Origin: Streptomyces sp. NBC_01268
GTDB taxonomy: Bacteria; Actinomycetota; Actinomycetes; Streptomycetales; Streptomycetaceae
Assembly: GCF_036240795.1 (NCBI RefSeq)
Contig: NZ_CP108454.1
Span: 372,001 to 436,000 of the forward strand
Length of the DNA: 64,000 nt
Direction of reading: 5' to 3'
A program made the position numbers and the translations under genes. Below the pieces are notes generated by a model that saw only the letters and a program-made list of their open reading frames with translations, searched no databases and was not told where the DNA came from. Below are positions 1 through 8,476 of this stretch, piece by piece. The stretch's first letter is position 1. The number at the start of each line of letters is the position of its first letter.

Positions 1-168
1 CTCCGCACCCCGCTCTACACCGCCGCCGGCCTCCTCCTGGCGATGACGGCCATCACGGCGTCCATGACCAGCAACCGCCGGGTCGAGGCGGCGCTGCGGG
101 CCGCCGCCCCGGCCGAAGCTCCAGAGCACCCGGCATCCTCGGACCGAGTCCGGGAAAGCGCCCCGTAG
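1..168 (+). CDS. C-terminal end of a membrane protein (possibly MFS transporter), 5' truncated by window edge
   Basis: Frame 1 is open from the first base to a TAG at 166-168, giving 55 residues. The first part (LYTAAGLLLAMTAITASM) looks like a last transmembrane helix. It is followed by a hydrophilic, Ala/Pro/Glu-rich cytoplasmic tail with NRRVEAAL. This pattern is common at the end of major facilitator transporters, but no diagnostic motif lies inside the fragment, so the family is a guess. The 5' part of the gene is outside the window. Confidence 0.45.
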   Translation, partial: LRTPLYTAAGLLLAMTAITASMTSNRRVEAALRAAAPAEAPEHPASSDRVRESAP

Positions 169-229
169 GGAGACCGCCGGGTCGCTGAGCCGGTGCCGAG
201 CGCACTCGGCTTGGGCCTGGACGCATGGG

Positions 230-545
230 CGCGTGCGCGTGGGCGCGCTACGGTACTTCCTGGAGCCCTTGTACTCGGCCGTGTAGCCGCCACCGAGCGC
301 CTGCACCCACGCCTGGGGTCACCGGTGTACTCCTTGGTGTGGAGGACCGCGTCACCGTTGGCGTCGGTGATGGCCGTACCGGCCGCCTTGTTGTCGATCA
401 CGAAGACGATCCGCTCACCCTTGATCGGCTCGCCGTCCTCGTCCGTGAGGTTCGCGGGTCACCGAGTCCGAGATCAGAACGGACAGTCGGCCGTAACCGT
501 CCGACGTGGTGAGCAGGGGCACGTTCGAGAGGATCCCGCCGGGAG
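230..545 (-). pseudogene. Decayed Ig-like (invasin/BIG-type) repeat domain gene remnant
   Basis: On the minus strand three coding-looking pieces follow one another in different frames. They contain NVPLLTTSDGYGRL, then LTDEDGEPIKG running into VFVIDNKAAGTAITDANGDA and HTKEYTG, then GGYTAEYKGSRKY. Read together this is the usual order of a bacterial Ig-like repeat: LTDxDGxPIxG, then AVTDANGxA, then a YxAEYxGxxxY strand. At least two frameshifts separate the pieces (near 455 and near 300) and no start or signal peptide is visible. The remnant is inferred to be a dead surface-protein or repeat-protein gene. The rest of 169-695 shows no other gene. Confidence 0.5.
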
Positions 546-695
546 TGCGGCCGGACCGGGCCGGGACCGGAGGAGGCGCACCCACCCCTTCCATGATCAA
601 CATATAGCGCACCGGGGGGCTTGCGGCAAGGCCCCCGGCATGCCGCAGAATTGCCGATCTCAGCCACACAACACGAGGTCACGGGGGCGCAAGAG

Positions 696-1916
696 ATGCG
701 GGTGCTGTTGTCGACGTACGGGGGGCGCGGGAGCGTCGATCCGATGGTGGGGCTCGCGCTCGGGCTGCGGGATCTCGGCGTGGAGGTACGGGTCTGCGCG
801 CCGCCGGACGAGGAGTTCACGGCCCTGTTCGACGGGGTGGGGGTCCCGGTGGTGCCCGTCGGCGCGCCGGTGCGGCCGCTCGTGACCACGGTCGTGCCGG
901 GGTCCGCGGAGGGTCTGGCACAGCGCATGGCCGAACTGATGGCCGCCGAGTTCGCCACGCTGGCCGTGGCCGAGGGGTGTGACGCGCTGGTCGCGACCGG
1001 GCCGCTCCCGGTCGTCGCCAGTGCGCGGTCGGTGGCCGAGAAACTGGGCATCCGGTACGTGCACGCCAGCCACCAGCCGGTCAGCATGCCGTCGCCGCAC
1101 CAGCCGCCGCCCGCGCGGCGGGGCCGGCCGCTGCCGCCCGGGGTGCGGGACAACCGTGAGCTGTGGGAGATCGACGCCCGCAACGCGAACGAGATGTTCG
1201 GCGCGGAGCTCGACGCCCACCGGGAGGCCATCGGCCTGCCCCCCGTCAGCAACGTCCGCGACTACGCCTTCACCGACCGCCCGTGGCTGGCCACGGACCC
1301 GGTGCTGAGCCCGTGGCGGCCGACGGAACTCGGCGTCGTGCAGACCGGCGCGTGGCTGCGGTCGGACGAACGCCCGCTCCCCGCGGACCTGTTGGCGTTC
1401 CTGGACGCCGGAGACGCACCGGTGTACGTCGGCTTCGGCAGCATGCCCGTCGGCGATCCGAAGGGCGTCGCCCGAGCGGCCGTCGAGGCGATCCGCGCCC
1501 AGGGGCGTCGTACCGTCGTCTCCCGGGGCTGGGCCGAACTGGACCTGATCGACGCCGGTGCCGACTGCATCGCCGTCGGCGAGGTCGACCAGCGGGCACT
1601 GTTCGCCCGCGTCGCCGCCGTCGTGCACCACGGCAGCGCGGGCACCACCACCACGGCCGCCCGGTCCGGCGCGCCGCAGGTCGTGGTGGCTCAGGGTGCG
1701 GACCAGCCGTACTGGGCGGACCGGGTCGCCGGACTGGGCATCGGCGTGGCCCACGACGGACCCGCGCCGACCCCCGAGTCCCTGACCGCCGCGCTCCGTA
1801 CGGCCCTCGCGTCCGAGACCCGCGCCCGGGCCGCCGCCGTGGCCGGCACGGTCCGCACGGACGGGGCGAGCGTGGCGGCGCGGCTGCTGGTCGAGGAGGT
1901 CGGCCGCGCGCGGTGA
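696..1916 (+). CDS. Glycosyltransferase of the GT1 (UGT/macrolide glycosyltransferase-like) family
   Basis: 406 residues from the ATG at 696 (MRVLLSTYGGRG); the frame stays open upstream but the family begins with this strand. The N-terminal half is an acceptor domain with the SVDPMVGLALGL helix. The C-terminal half carries GFGSMP (about residue 246), HHGSAGTTTTA (about 311) and GADQPYWADRV (about 337), which are the nucleotide-sugar-binding elements of GT-B fold enzymes related to vancomycin-type GtfE and sterol or macrolide glucosyltransferases. No sugar-biosynthesis genes or aglycone pathway lie next to it, so the acceptor is unknown. It may inactivate natural products or sterol-like compounds. 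It ends before a strong inverted repeat and converges with the CAP-domain gene. Confidence 0.8.
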   Translation: MRVLLSTYGGRGSVDPMVGLALGLRDLGVEVRVCAPPDEEFTALFDGVGVPVVPVGAPVRPLVTTVVPGSAEGLAQRMAELMAAEFATLAVAEGCDALVATGPLPVVASARSVAEKLGIRYVHASHQPVSMPSPHQPPPARRGRPLPPGVRDNRELWEIDARNANEMFGAELDAHREAIGLPPVSNVRDYAFTDRPWLATDPVLSPWRPTELGVVQTGAWLRSDERPLPADLLAFLDAGDAPVYVGFGSMPVGDPKGVARAAVEAIRAQGRRTVVSRGWAELDLIDAGADCIAVGEVDQRALFARVAAVVHHGSAGTTTTAARSGAPQVVVAQGADQPYWADRVAGLGIGVAHDGPAPTPESLTAALRTALASETRARAAAVAGTVRTDGASVAARLLVEEVGRAR

Positions 1917-2062
1917 TCCGCCGTGCTCCGCAGGGCCGGCGGCGCGGCCGGCGATCTCGTCTCCCCTCTGCCCTGACAGGTCTACGGAGTTCGCCGATCG
2001 CATCCGACGGCGAGAAGGTCGACCAGCACGCCCCTCCCCCGCGCCACGGACGACGGCACCGG

Positions 2063-2115
2063 CCGCCTCACGGACGAACACGGTTCACGGGAAGGCGTGT
2101 TCGTCCGGGAGGCGG
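2063..2115. terminator. 20-bp inverted repeat between convergent genes (bidirectional terminator)
   Basis: Arms 2063-2082 and 2096-2115 match at 19 of 20 positions around a 13-nt loop. The core is CGGACGAACACG / CGTGTTCGTCCG. It lies between the stop of the glycosyltransferase (1916) and the stop of the CAP-domain gene (2181), so it can end transcription from both sides. There is no U-tract, as is common in actinobacteria. Confidence 0.65.
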
Positions 2116-2180
2116 CTCCGGCGGGCTGCGCTGCCAGGTGCGGGCACGCCGGTCTGCGGCCCTGTCCCGTACCTCGGGGG

Positions 2181-4013
2181 TCAGCGCGCGCCGAAGACCT
2201 GGGTCCAGTACGGGCCGCCGGCGTCGTGGATGCCGACGCCGATCTCCTTGAAGTCGCAGTTGAGGATGTTCGCGCGGTGGCCGGGACTGTTCATCCAGGA
2301 CTCCATGACCTGCTCCGGGCTGCTCTGCCCCATGGCGATGTTCTCGCCGTACGTGGACCAGGGATAGCCGGCGGCCGTCACACGGTCGCCCGGGCCGGCG
2401 CCGTCGGGGTTGGTGTGGTCGAAGAAGTCACGGGCCGCCATGTCGTCGGAGTGCCCCTGAGCCGCCCTGGTGAGTGTGGCGTTGGCTGTCAGCGGGCCGC
2501 AGCCGGCCTTGGCGCGCTCGGCGTTGACCAGGGCGACGACCTGGTCGGCGACCGAGGACTCGCCGGAGTCCTGTCGGGGGGTGCGGGTGGGGGCGGTCTT
2601 CGGCCGGCTCGCGGGCGTCGTGGCGGCGGACGCGGTGGTGCGCTTGGGGGCCGGGGTCGTCGTGGCGGGCCGGGGGGTCTTGCTCGGGGTCGCGGCGGGC
2701 GACTTCGAAGCGCCGGGGGTCCGCGTCGCGGAGGCGGACGCGGAGGGGGACGAAGAGGCGGTGGACGGCGAGGCGGTGAGGGTGCCGGGGTCGTTCGTCA
2801 GGGGGAGGCCGAGGTCGGGAGCCGAGGCCCGGCCCGCTTCCAGGAGGCCTTCGTCACCGCCACGTCCGGCGTGCAGCGTGAACGCGCCCCCGGTGACCGC
2901 GACAACGGCCAGGCCGGCCGCGACGACCACACGGCGGCGGTTGCGCTCGTCCGCCTGGCGACGGCGCCGGCGGTCGGCCCGGGTGCCCCGCCGCCCGGCC
3001 ATGGCCACGGTGGCCTCCCGCCCCGCGGGGGCCGGGTGCCCGGCCGCGCCGGAAGGGACGGCCGTGAACGTCTCGGTCGGGGCGAGTGCTTCGAGCCCGA
3101 CCGCGCCGACCGCTCCCGCCGCGGCGAAGCGGTCGGCGGCACTGCCGTACGTGACGTCCCTACCGTCGGCGCTGCCGTACGTGCCGTCCCGACCGTCGGC
3201 CCTGCCGTACGTGACGCCCCAACCGCCGGCGCCGACGTCCGTGCCGTCCCCACCCGCGGCGCCGACGTCCGTGCCGCCCCTGCCGACAGCGCCCGGGACC
3301 GCCGCTCCGTACGCCTGAGGCGCGCCGGCGGGCGCTGCCGCAGCGAACCCGGTCGTGCAGTACCCGCAACGGGCGGTGTGCCCGGCCAGCTCGTCACGCC
3401 AGCCGGCGTCGGGGTAGCCGTCCCAGGCGGCGGCCCGCTCGTCGAGGGCGGGGCAGCGCGGGGTACGGGCCAGGGCGGTCGTGACGGACCGGGCCGCGTC
3501 CAGACGCACCCGCACCACATCCAGGCGCAGGGCCAGCTCCTGCGGGGACCAGCTCAGCGCGGCCGCCGTCTCGAATCGCCCCAGAAGCCCCTCCTCCTCC
3601 AACGACCACAGGGCCGCCAGCGCGGCGTCCTCGACGTCGAGCCAGGACACGGTGCCGGAGAGACCTGCGGCCGGACCGGCCGGGGCGGCCTGAACGGGGA
3701 GGCCGGCCACGTACGCGAGCGTGCTCGCCACCCCGATGCCGACGAGCCAGGGGCGGAACGCGTCCGGCGACGTCAGAGTGCCCAGCGCGAACTCGGCGCG
3801 CCCCAGCGTGTCCCGCACGATCGCCTGCACGGCGGCGTCGGCCCCGAGTCGGCCGTCGGCAGCACGGGACGCGAGCGCGTGGACAAGAGGCCGGCAGCCG
3901 CCGACGAGCTGCTCCCGCGCCCAGGTGTCCCCGTACTGCGCCGCTTGTATCAGCTCTACGTCCGTCAACTGCTCGAAACCCGTCGTCCGCTGCACGCTGC
4001 CCGTCCTTCCCAT
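2181..4013 (-). CDS. Membrane-anchored CAP-domain protein with sigma-factor-like and zinc-finger N-terminal region
   Basis: 610 residues from the ATG at 4013, preceded by AAGGGG; an in-frame GTG at 4052 is the alternative. The N-terminal ~200 residues resemble a degenerate sigma-70/ECF factor: a region-2-like helix block (LTDVELIQAAQYGD) and a region-4-like block (SWSPQELALRL). Near residue 211 is HTARCGYC, an anti-sigma-type zinc-binding motif. A Gly-rich stretch with repeated DGTYG/DVTYG units follows, then one transmembrane helix (about 358-378, after a run of Arg). A Ser/Thr/Pro linker comes next, and a C-terminal CAP/SCP domain from about residue 484 (VNAERAKAGC, HSDDMA, ENIAMG, HRANILN). 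The expected topology puts the sigma-like part in the cytoplasm and the CAP domain outside. The partner and ligand are unknown. Confidence 0.8.
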   Translation of the reverse strand: MGRTGSVQRTTGFEQLTDVELIQAAQYGDTWAREQLVGGCRPLVHALASRAADGRLGADAAVQAIVRDTLGRAEFALGTLTSPDAFRPWLVGIGVASTLAYVAGLPVQAAPAGPAAGLSGTVSWLDVEDAALAALWSLEEEGLLGRFETAAALSWSPQELALRLDVVRVRLDAARSVTTALARTPRCPALDERAAAWDGYPDAGWRDELAGHTARCGYCTTGFAAAAPAGAPQAYGAAVPGAVGRGGTDVGAAGGDGTDVGAGGWGVTYGRADGRDGTYGSADGRDVTYGSAADRFAAAGAVGAVGLEALAPTETFTAVPSGAAGHPAPAGREATVAMAGRRGTRADRRRRRQADERNRRRVVVAAGLAVVAVTGGAFTLHAGRGGDEGLLEAGRASAPDLGLPLTNDPGTLTASPSTASSSPSASASATRTPGASKSPAATPSKTPRPATTTPAPKRTTASAATTPASRPKTAPTRTPRQDSGESSVADQVVALVNAERAKAGCGPLTANATLTRAAQGHSDDMAARDFFDHTNPDGAGPGDRVTAAGYPWSTYGENIAMGQSSPEQVMESWMNSPGHRANILNCDFKEIGVGIHDAGGPYWTQVFGAR

Positions 4014-4052
4014 GCCCCTTGTGGAGATCGTTGTGCAAGGGAGAGCCACCAC

Positions 4053-4411
4053 CCGGACCTGGATAACGGAAAGACGAAAACCGGCGCTATGACGTGGGTC
4101 ACATGCGCGACAGGGGTGTCGGGGCGAGCATGGCGACGATTGCGCCGCCTTGGGGCTCCGCCCTCACCTGGTTGGCCGAGCGGACCGCTCGGCGCCCGCT
4201 GGAGGGACAGCACGCGACGAGATCGTGATCGCGCCGGGTGACCCGGTCGCCCTCGATGCCGAGCCGATGACGTGCCGGCCGCCGCTGCGAGTGCCGAGGG
4301 TGCGCACCGCGGCTAGTGTCGAGGAGCACTCCGAGCAGCCGGGAAGGCGCGCCGCGCCCGACGGCATGGTCATGAGGGCCGGTCCCAACGGCAAGAAGGA
4401 GCGTGGTCGGT
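4053..4411. other. Intergenic region between divergent genes, with one palindrome
   Basis: About 360 bases separate the CAP-domain gene (minus) from the SRPBCC gene (plus). No convincing coding frame is present. The only clear structure is the palindrome at 4175-4193. Promoters for both flanking genes should lie here, but I could not assign -35/-10 boxes with confidence. Confidence 0.4.
4175..4193. promoter_or_regulatory. Perfect 9-1-9 palindrome, possible operator
   Basis: GCCGAGCGG, one central A, then CCGCTCGGC. The one-base centre is too tight for a hairpin loop, so a dimeric repressor site is more likely than a terminator. It sits in the divergent intergenic region, and no cognate regulator is encoded next to it. 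Confidence 0.3.
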
Positions 4412-4915
4412 GTGTCTCGGAATCGTCGGCTGATCCTGAGTTCGCCGCCCAGAGTCTGGGACCTGCTGTCCGCCGGCCATCGGTACGGGGAATGGGTCAC
4501 AGGAACGCAGCAGGTCATCGCCACGGACCCGCACTGGCCGAACGTGGGCGCCCGACTGCAAGTACGAGTCGGCGTCGGGCCTCTGGTCCTCGACGACACC
4601 TGCGTCGTCCGCATCTGTGAGCCGCAGCGGCGTCTGGAGCTGGAAGCGAAGGCAGGCCCCTTCGGTGCGGCGCGCATCGCCATGAACTTGATCCCCTGGG
4701 GCGAGAACACTCTCTTCGTTCTCGACTGGCATCCCCTGCGAGGACCCGGCACCCGGATGCACGGGCTGCCCGTGGACTACGTCGTCTCGATCCGCAACGG
4801 GATGATGCTGACGAAGCTGGCCCGGATCGCCGTCCGCGAGAACGGCGGCACCGCCGGCGGCTCCGGTGGCACCGCCGGCTCCGGCGCCGCTCCGCAGAGC
4901 ACGCGGAGCGGATGA
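4412..4915 (+). CDS. SRPBCC superfamily (polyketide cyclase/dehydrase-like) protein
   Basis: 167 residues from a GTG at 4412, ten bases after AAGGAG (4396-4401); the upstream GTG at 4403 is too close to that site to use it. The order of elements fits the START/SRPBCC fold: SSPPRVWDLLSAGHRYGEW (helix-grip opening), VIATDPHWPNVGARL, then alternating strands such as LVLDDTCVVRICEP and RRLELEAKA, and a long C-terminal helix (VSIRNGMMLTKLARIAV). The tail is low-complexity Gly/Ser/Thr and runs into a direct repeat that covers the stop codon. It is probably a small-ligand-binding protein; substrate unknown. Confidence 0.65.
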   Translation: MSRNRRLILSSPPRVWDLLSAGHRYGEWVTGTQQVIATDPHWPNVGARLQVRVGVGPLVLDDTCVVRICEPQRRLELEAKAGPFGAARIAMNLIPWGENTLFVLDWHPLRGPGTRMHGLPVDYVVSIRNGMMLTKLARIAVRENGGTAGGSGGTAGSGAAPQSTRSG

Positions 4916-4963
4916 GCAGACGATCGGACGAGGGACGAGCGGATGAGCAGACGATCGGACGAG
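4906..4963 (+). repeat. 27-bp tandem duplication across the end of the SRPBCC gene
   Basis: Copies at 4906-4932 and 4937-4963 are identical (core GATGAGCAGACGATCGG) and separated by GGAC, a 31-bp period. Shorter GAGCGGACGA units continue to about 4979. The first copy contains the TGA stop of the SRPBCC gene (4913-4915), so the duplication is at the 3' boundary of the gene. Confidence 0.85.
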
Positions 4964-5106
4964 CGGACGAGCGGACGAAGCACTGTCCAGGCGTTCCTCC
5001 GGCTCGATGGCCACGGGCTCGAGCCCGAGCAGGTCGCTCCCGCCGGGCGACCTGGACGGCTGATCGCGGGGGCCCGGGGGCAGCCGCCGCTTCTAGGATC
5101 TGCGGC

Positions 5107-5844
5107 ATGGCGACAAGACTCGTACAGATCAACATGAAGGCCCAGGACGACGCCGCGCTCGGCCGTTTCTGGGCGGACGCGCTCGGTTGGGGCATCGACA
5201 GCGAGGCGCCCGGCGTCACCAACCTCGAACCCGTGGGCTTCTCCTACCCCGACCCCGTGGCCGTCTGCATCGACATCGTCGCCGGCCCCGAACCCAAGAC
5301 GGTGAAGAACCGGGTGCACCTCGATCTGGCCACCACCTCGCCGGCCCACCAGGCGGAGCTCGTCGCACGCTTGAAGGACCTGGGCGCGACACTCGCCGAC
5401 GTGGGGCAGGGCGACGTCCCCTGGACGGTCATGGCCGACCCGGAAGGCAACGAGTTCTGTGTCCTGGAGCCGCGCCCGATCTACCGCGACACCGGGCCGG
5501 TCGCCGCGGTCGTCGTCGACTGCGCCGACCCACGGGAGATGGCCCGGTTCTGGGGTCAGGCCATGGACTGGACGGTGCACGAGGTCACCGACGGCCAGGC
5601 TGCCCTGCGATCCGCCGAAGGCGTCGGACCCTACCTGGAGTTCATCCGCACCCCTGACGCCAAGAGCGTATGGAACCGCGTCCACCTCGACGTCCGCCCC
5701 TACCCCGGTGACGACCTGGAAGCGGAAGAGGCCCGGCTGCGTGCCTTGGGCGCCACCGACCCCGGCATCGACCAGTCCGCGATCCCCTGGACGGTTCTGG
5801 CCGACCCGGAAGGCAACGAGTTCTGCCTCCTCACCCCGAGCTGA
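5107..5844 (+). CDS. VOC (glyoxalase/bleomycin-resistance fold) family protein, two domains
   Basis: 245 residues from the ATG at 5107. Two tandem VOC-type modules are seen, about residues 3-122 and 128-244. Each ends with nearly the same sequence, PWTVMADPEGNEFCVL and PWTVLADPEGNEFCLL, and each has a RFW(A/G) helix start and a NRVHLD strand. This is the actinobacterial glyoxalase-like subgroup found in many Streptomyces. The enzymes of known function in this fold use metal ions or bind small molecules, but the metal-ligand pattern is not clear enough to assign an activity. Confidence 0.8.
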   Translation: MATRLVQINMKAQDDAALGRFWADALGWGIDSEAPGVTNLEPVGFSYPDPVAVCIDIVAGPEPKTVKNRVHLDLATTSPAHQAELVARLKDLGATLADVGQGDVPWTVMADPEGNEFCVLEPRPIYRDTGPVAAVVVDCADPREMARFWGQAMDWTVHEVTDGQAALRSAEGVGPYLEFIRTPDAKSVWNRVHLDVRPYPGDDLEAEEARLRALGATDPGIDQSAIPWTVLADPEGNEFCLLTPS

Positions 5845-6072
5845 CCCGAAGCGAGCCGGGTGCCGGCCGGGCAGCCCCGTCGGCCGTGTCGCGTGCCTGC
5901 GCGGGTCGCCCTCGTGCGGGTGAAGCCGGTGGTGAAGACGGGTTGCGGGGTGGCCCCCTGGACAGACTGATCACTGCCCTGCACGTGGCGGTCTCGTCCG
6001 GGTTCGCGTGTCGGGCGGCCCCGCCGGCGTCCGGCCCGTCGGGCCCCCTCGTGAGGGAAGGCGGATGCGGTC

Positions 6073-8448
6073 ATGGCGAACGGCACGGTGCTGCTGGCAC
6101 TGCGGGAGGACCCCCTCGGAGGCGGTGTCGGCGCCGAGCAGCTGCGGCGGATCGCCAAGGAGCTGGAGAACCGGGGCCTGGAGCTGCGGCGGGCCTGCGG
6201 GGCGCGCGACGCTCGGGCGATGCTGCAGACGGAGGCGGGCATCGCGGCCGCGGTCGTCGCCTGGGACCTGCCCTCCCAGGCCGTCGGCGCCCGCAGCGAC
6301 CCCGCGTGGACGACGCCCGACGATACGGAAGCGCCGACGGGCGGGGCGGAGGTCCTGGACCGGATCCGGCACCGTTTCAAGGACCTTCCCGTCTTCCTGC
6401 TGATGACCGACAGCTCGGACCACGACCTCGAACACCTGCCGCTGTGGGTGTCGGAGACGGTCGTCGGGTACATCTGGCCGCTGGAGGACACCCCCGCGTT
6501 CATCGCCGGCCGCGTCGCGGCCGCCGCCCGCACCTATCTGACCGACGTCCTGCCGCCGTTCTTCCGCGCCCTGAAACGGTTCGAGGACGCGCACGAGTAC
6601 TCCTGGCACACTCCCGCCCACTCCGGCGGAGTCGCCTTCCTGAAGTCACCGGCCGGCCGGGCGTTCTTCGACTACTACGGCGAGCGCCTCTTCCGTACCG
6701 ATCTGTCGATCTCCGTCGGGGAACTCGGCTCGCTCTACGAGCACAGCGGACCGATCGGCGAGGCCGAACGCAACGCCGCCCGTGTCTTCGGCTCCGAGCG
6801 CACCTACTTCGTCCTGCACGGCGACTCCACGTGCAACCGCATGGTCGGCCACTACAGCGTCACCGCCGACGAGATCGCCCTGGTCGACCGCAACTGCCAC
6901 AAGTCGGTCCTGCACGGCCTGGTCGTCTCCGGCGCCCGCCCCGTCTACCTCGTACCGACCCGCAACGGATACGGTCTCGCCGGACCGCTCCCGCCCGCCA
7001 CCATCGCCCGGGCCGCGGTCGCCGCCCGCGTCGCCGCCAACCCCCTCACCGCCGGCGCCGTCTCAACCGACGTCCAATATGCGGTCGTCACCAACTCCAC
7101 GTACGACGGCCTGTGCTACGACACCGTGGCCACCGCCCGAACGCTCGCCCCCAGCACGCCCCGCCTCCACTTCGACGAGGCATGGTTCGCCTACGCCCGC
7201 TTCCACCCCCTCTACCAGGGACGCTACGGCATGTCGGTGACCGCTGACGCCCTTCCGGACGCCGACCGGCCGACCGTGTTCGCGACCCACTCCACCCACA
7301 AACTCCTCGCCGCGCTTTCCCAGTGCGCCATGGTTCACGTCCGCCCCGCGCCCCGCGCGCCGGTGGAACACGACCGCTTCAACGAGGCGTTCATGATGCA
7401 CGGCACCACCTCCGCCTTCTACCCGGGCATCGCGTCGCTCGACGTGGCCACCGCGATGATGGACGGCCCGCAGGGCCGATGGCTGATCGACGAGGCCGTC
7501 ACCGAGGCGATTCGCTTCCGGCAGGCCGTCGTCCGCACCGGCCGACGCATCAGCGCCGCCGCGGACCGCCCGGACTGGTTCTTCGGCGTCTGGCAGCCCG
7601 AGCACGTCCCCGACCCCGAAACCGGCGCCCGCATCCCCCTCGCCGACGCCCCCGTCGCCCTCCTGGCCACCGACCCCGCCTGCTGGCAGCTCGAACCCGG
7701 TGCCGCCTGGCACGGCTTCGCCGGCCTCACCGACGGCCACTGCCTCCTCGACCCCGTCAAGGTCACCCTCACCTGCCCCGGCGTCACCGCCACCGGCCAC
7801 ACCCAGCCCTGGGGCATTCCCGCCCGGGTCCTGACCGAATACCTCGCCACCCGGGGCATCGTCGTCGAGAAGACCGACAGCTACACCACCCTCGTCCTGT
7901 TCTCCATGGGCATCACCAAGGGCAAGTGGGGCACGCTCATGGACGCCCTGATGGACTTCAAGGCCCTCTACGACGGGGACGCCCCCCTCGACCGGGTCCT
8001 GCCCGCCCTCGCGGAACGCCACCGGGCCCGCTACCGCGGCACCACTCTGCGCGAGCTCTGCACACAGATGCACGAGCACCTCACCCGCGGCGCCTTCATC
8101 ACCGCACTCGACGAGGCGTTCCACGACCTGCCCACCCCTGTGCACCCGCCCCGCCACTGCTACCAGCAGCTCATCCGCGGCGGCACCGAACGCGTACGCC
8201 TGAGCGACGCAGCCGGCCGGATCGCCGCGGCCATGGTCACCGTCACCCCGCCCGGAATTCCCGTCCTCATGCCCGGCGAGTCCCTCGGCACACCCGAAGG
8301 CGCCCTCCTGCGCTATCTCACCGCCCTGGAGAACTTCGATCGCACCTTCCCCGGATTCGGCAGCGAGGCCCACGGCGTCACCACGGACCCCGACACCGGC
8401 GACTACCTCATCGAATGCCTCCGCGTACCTGGCTCGTCGGCTCGGTGA
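6073..8448 (+). CDS. Orn/Lys/Arg-type PLP-dependent amino acid decarboxylase
   Basis: 791 residues from the ATG at 6073. The N-terminal ~130 residues resemble the receiver-like 'wing' domain of large inducible decarboxylases. The PLP domain has HGDSTCNRMV, then DRNCHKSVLHGL, the cofactor-binding HFDEAWFAYARFHP, and the Schiff-base lysine in HSTHKLLAALSQ (Lys410). The C-terminal domain (MPGES, then a HGVTTDPDTG-type tail) is also typical. Family members decarboxylate lysine, ornithine or arginine to diamines; the exact substrate cannot be read from the motifs. It is monocistronic and converges with the PAP2 gene. A PTM cluster that consumes ornithine lies 15 kb away. Confidence 0.88.
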   Translation: MANGTVLLALREDPLGGGVGAEQLRRIAKELENRGLELRRACGARDARAMLQTEAGIAAAVVAWDLPSQAVGARSDPAWTTPDDTEAPTGGAEVLDRIRHRFKDLPVFLLMTDSSDHDLEHLPLWVSETVVGYIWPLEDTPAFIAGRVAAAARTYLTDVLPPFFRALKRFEDAHEYSWHTPAHSGGVAFLKSPAGRAFFDYYGERLFRTDLSISVGELGSLYEHSGPIGEAERNAARVFGSERTYFVLHGDSTCNRMVGHYSVTADEIALVDRNCHKSVLHGLVVSGARPVYLVPTRNGYGLAGPLPPATIARAAVAARVAANPLTAGAVSTDVQYAVVTNSTYDGLCYDTVATARTLAPSTPRLHFDEAWFAYARFHPLYQGRYGMSVTADALPDADRPTVFATHSTHKLLAALSQCAMVHVRPAPRAPVEHDRFNEAFMMHGTTSAFYPGIASLDVATAMMDGPQGRWLIDEAVTEAIRFRQAVVRTGRRISAAADRPDWFFGVWQPEHVPDPETGARIPLADAPVALLATDPACWQLEPGAAWHGFAGLTDGHCLLDPVKVTLTCPGVTATGHTQPWGIPARVLTEYLATRGIVVEKTDSYTTLVLFSMGITKGKWGTLMDALMDFKALYDGDAPLDRVLPALAERHRARYRGTTLRELCTQMHEHLTRGAFITALDEAFHDLPTPVHPPRHCYQQLIRGGTERVRLSDAAGRIAAAMVTVTPPGIPVLMPGESLGTPEGALLRYLTALENFDRTFPGFGSEAHGVTTDPDTGDYLIECLRVPGSSAR

Positions 8449-8450
8449 CG

Positions 8451-8470
8451 CGGGAAGCGCGCCGTTCCCG
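8451..8470. terminator. Short hairpin between convergent decarboxylase and PAP2 genes
   Basis: CGGGAA (8451-8456) and TTCCCG (8465-8470) flank an 8-nt loop in the 28-base gap between two convergent stop codons. The stem is only six base pairs, so this is a weak candidate terminator. Confidence 0.35.
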
Positions 8471-8476
8471 ACCCCC

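Noticed and set aside
696..1916. Glycosyltransferase as part of the PTM pathway
   Set aside because: It is more than 20 kb away, separated by many unrelated genes, and known PTMs are rarely glycosylated.
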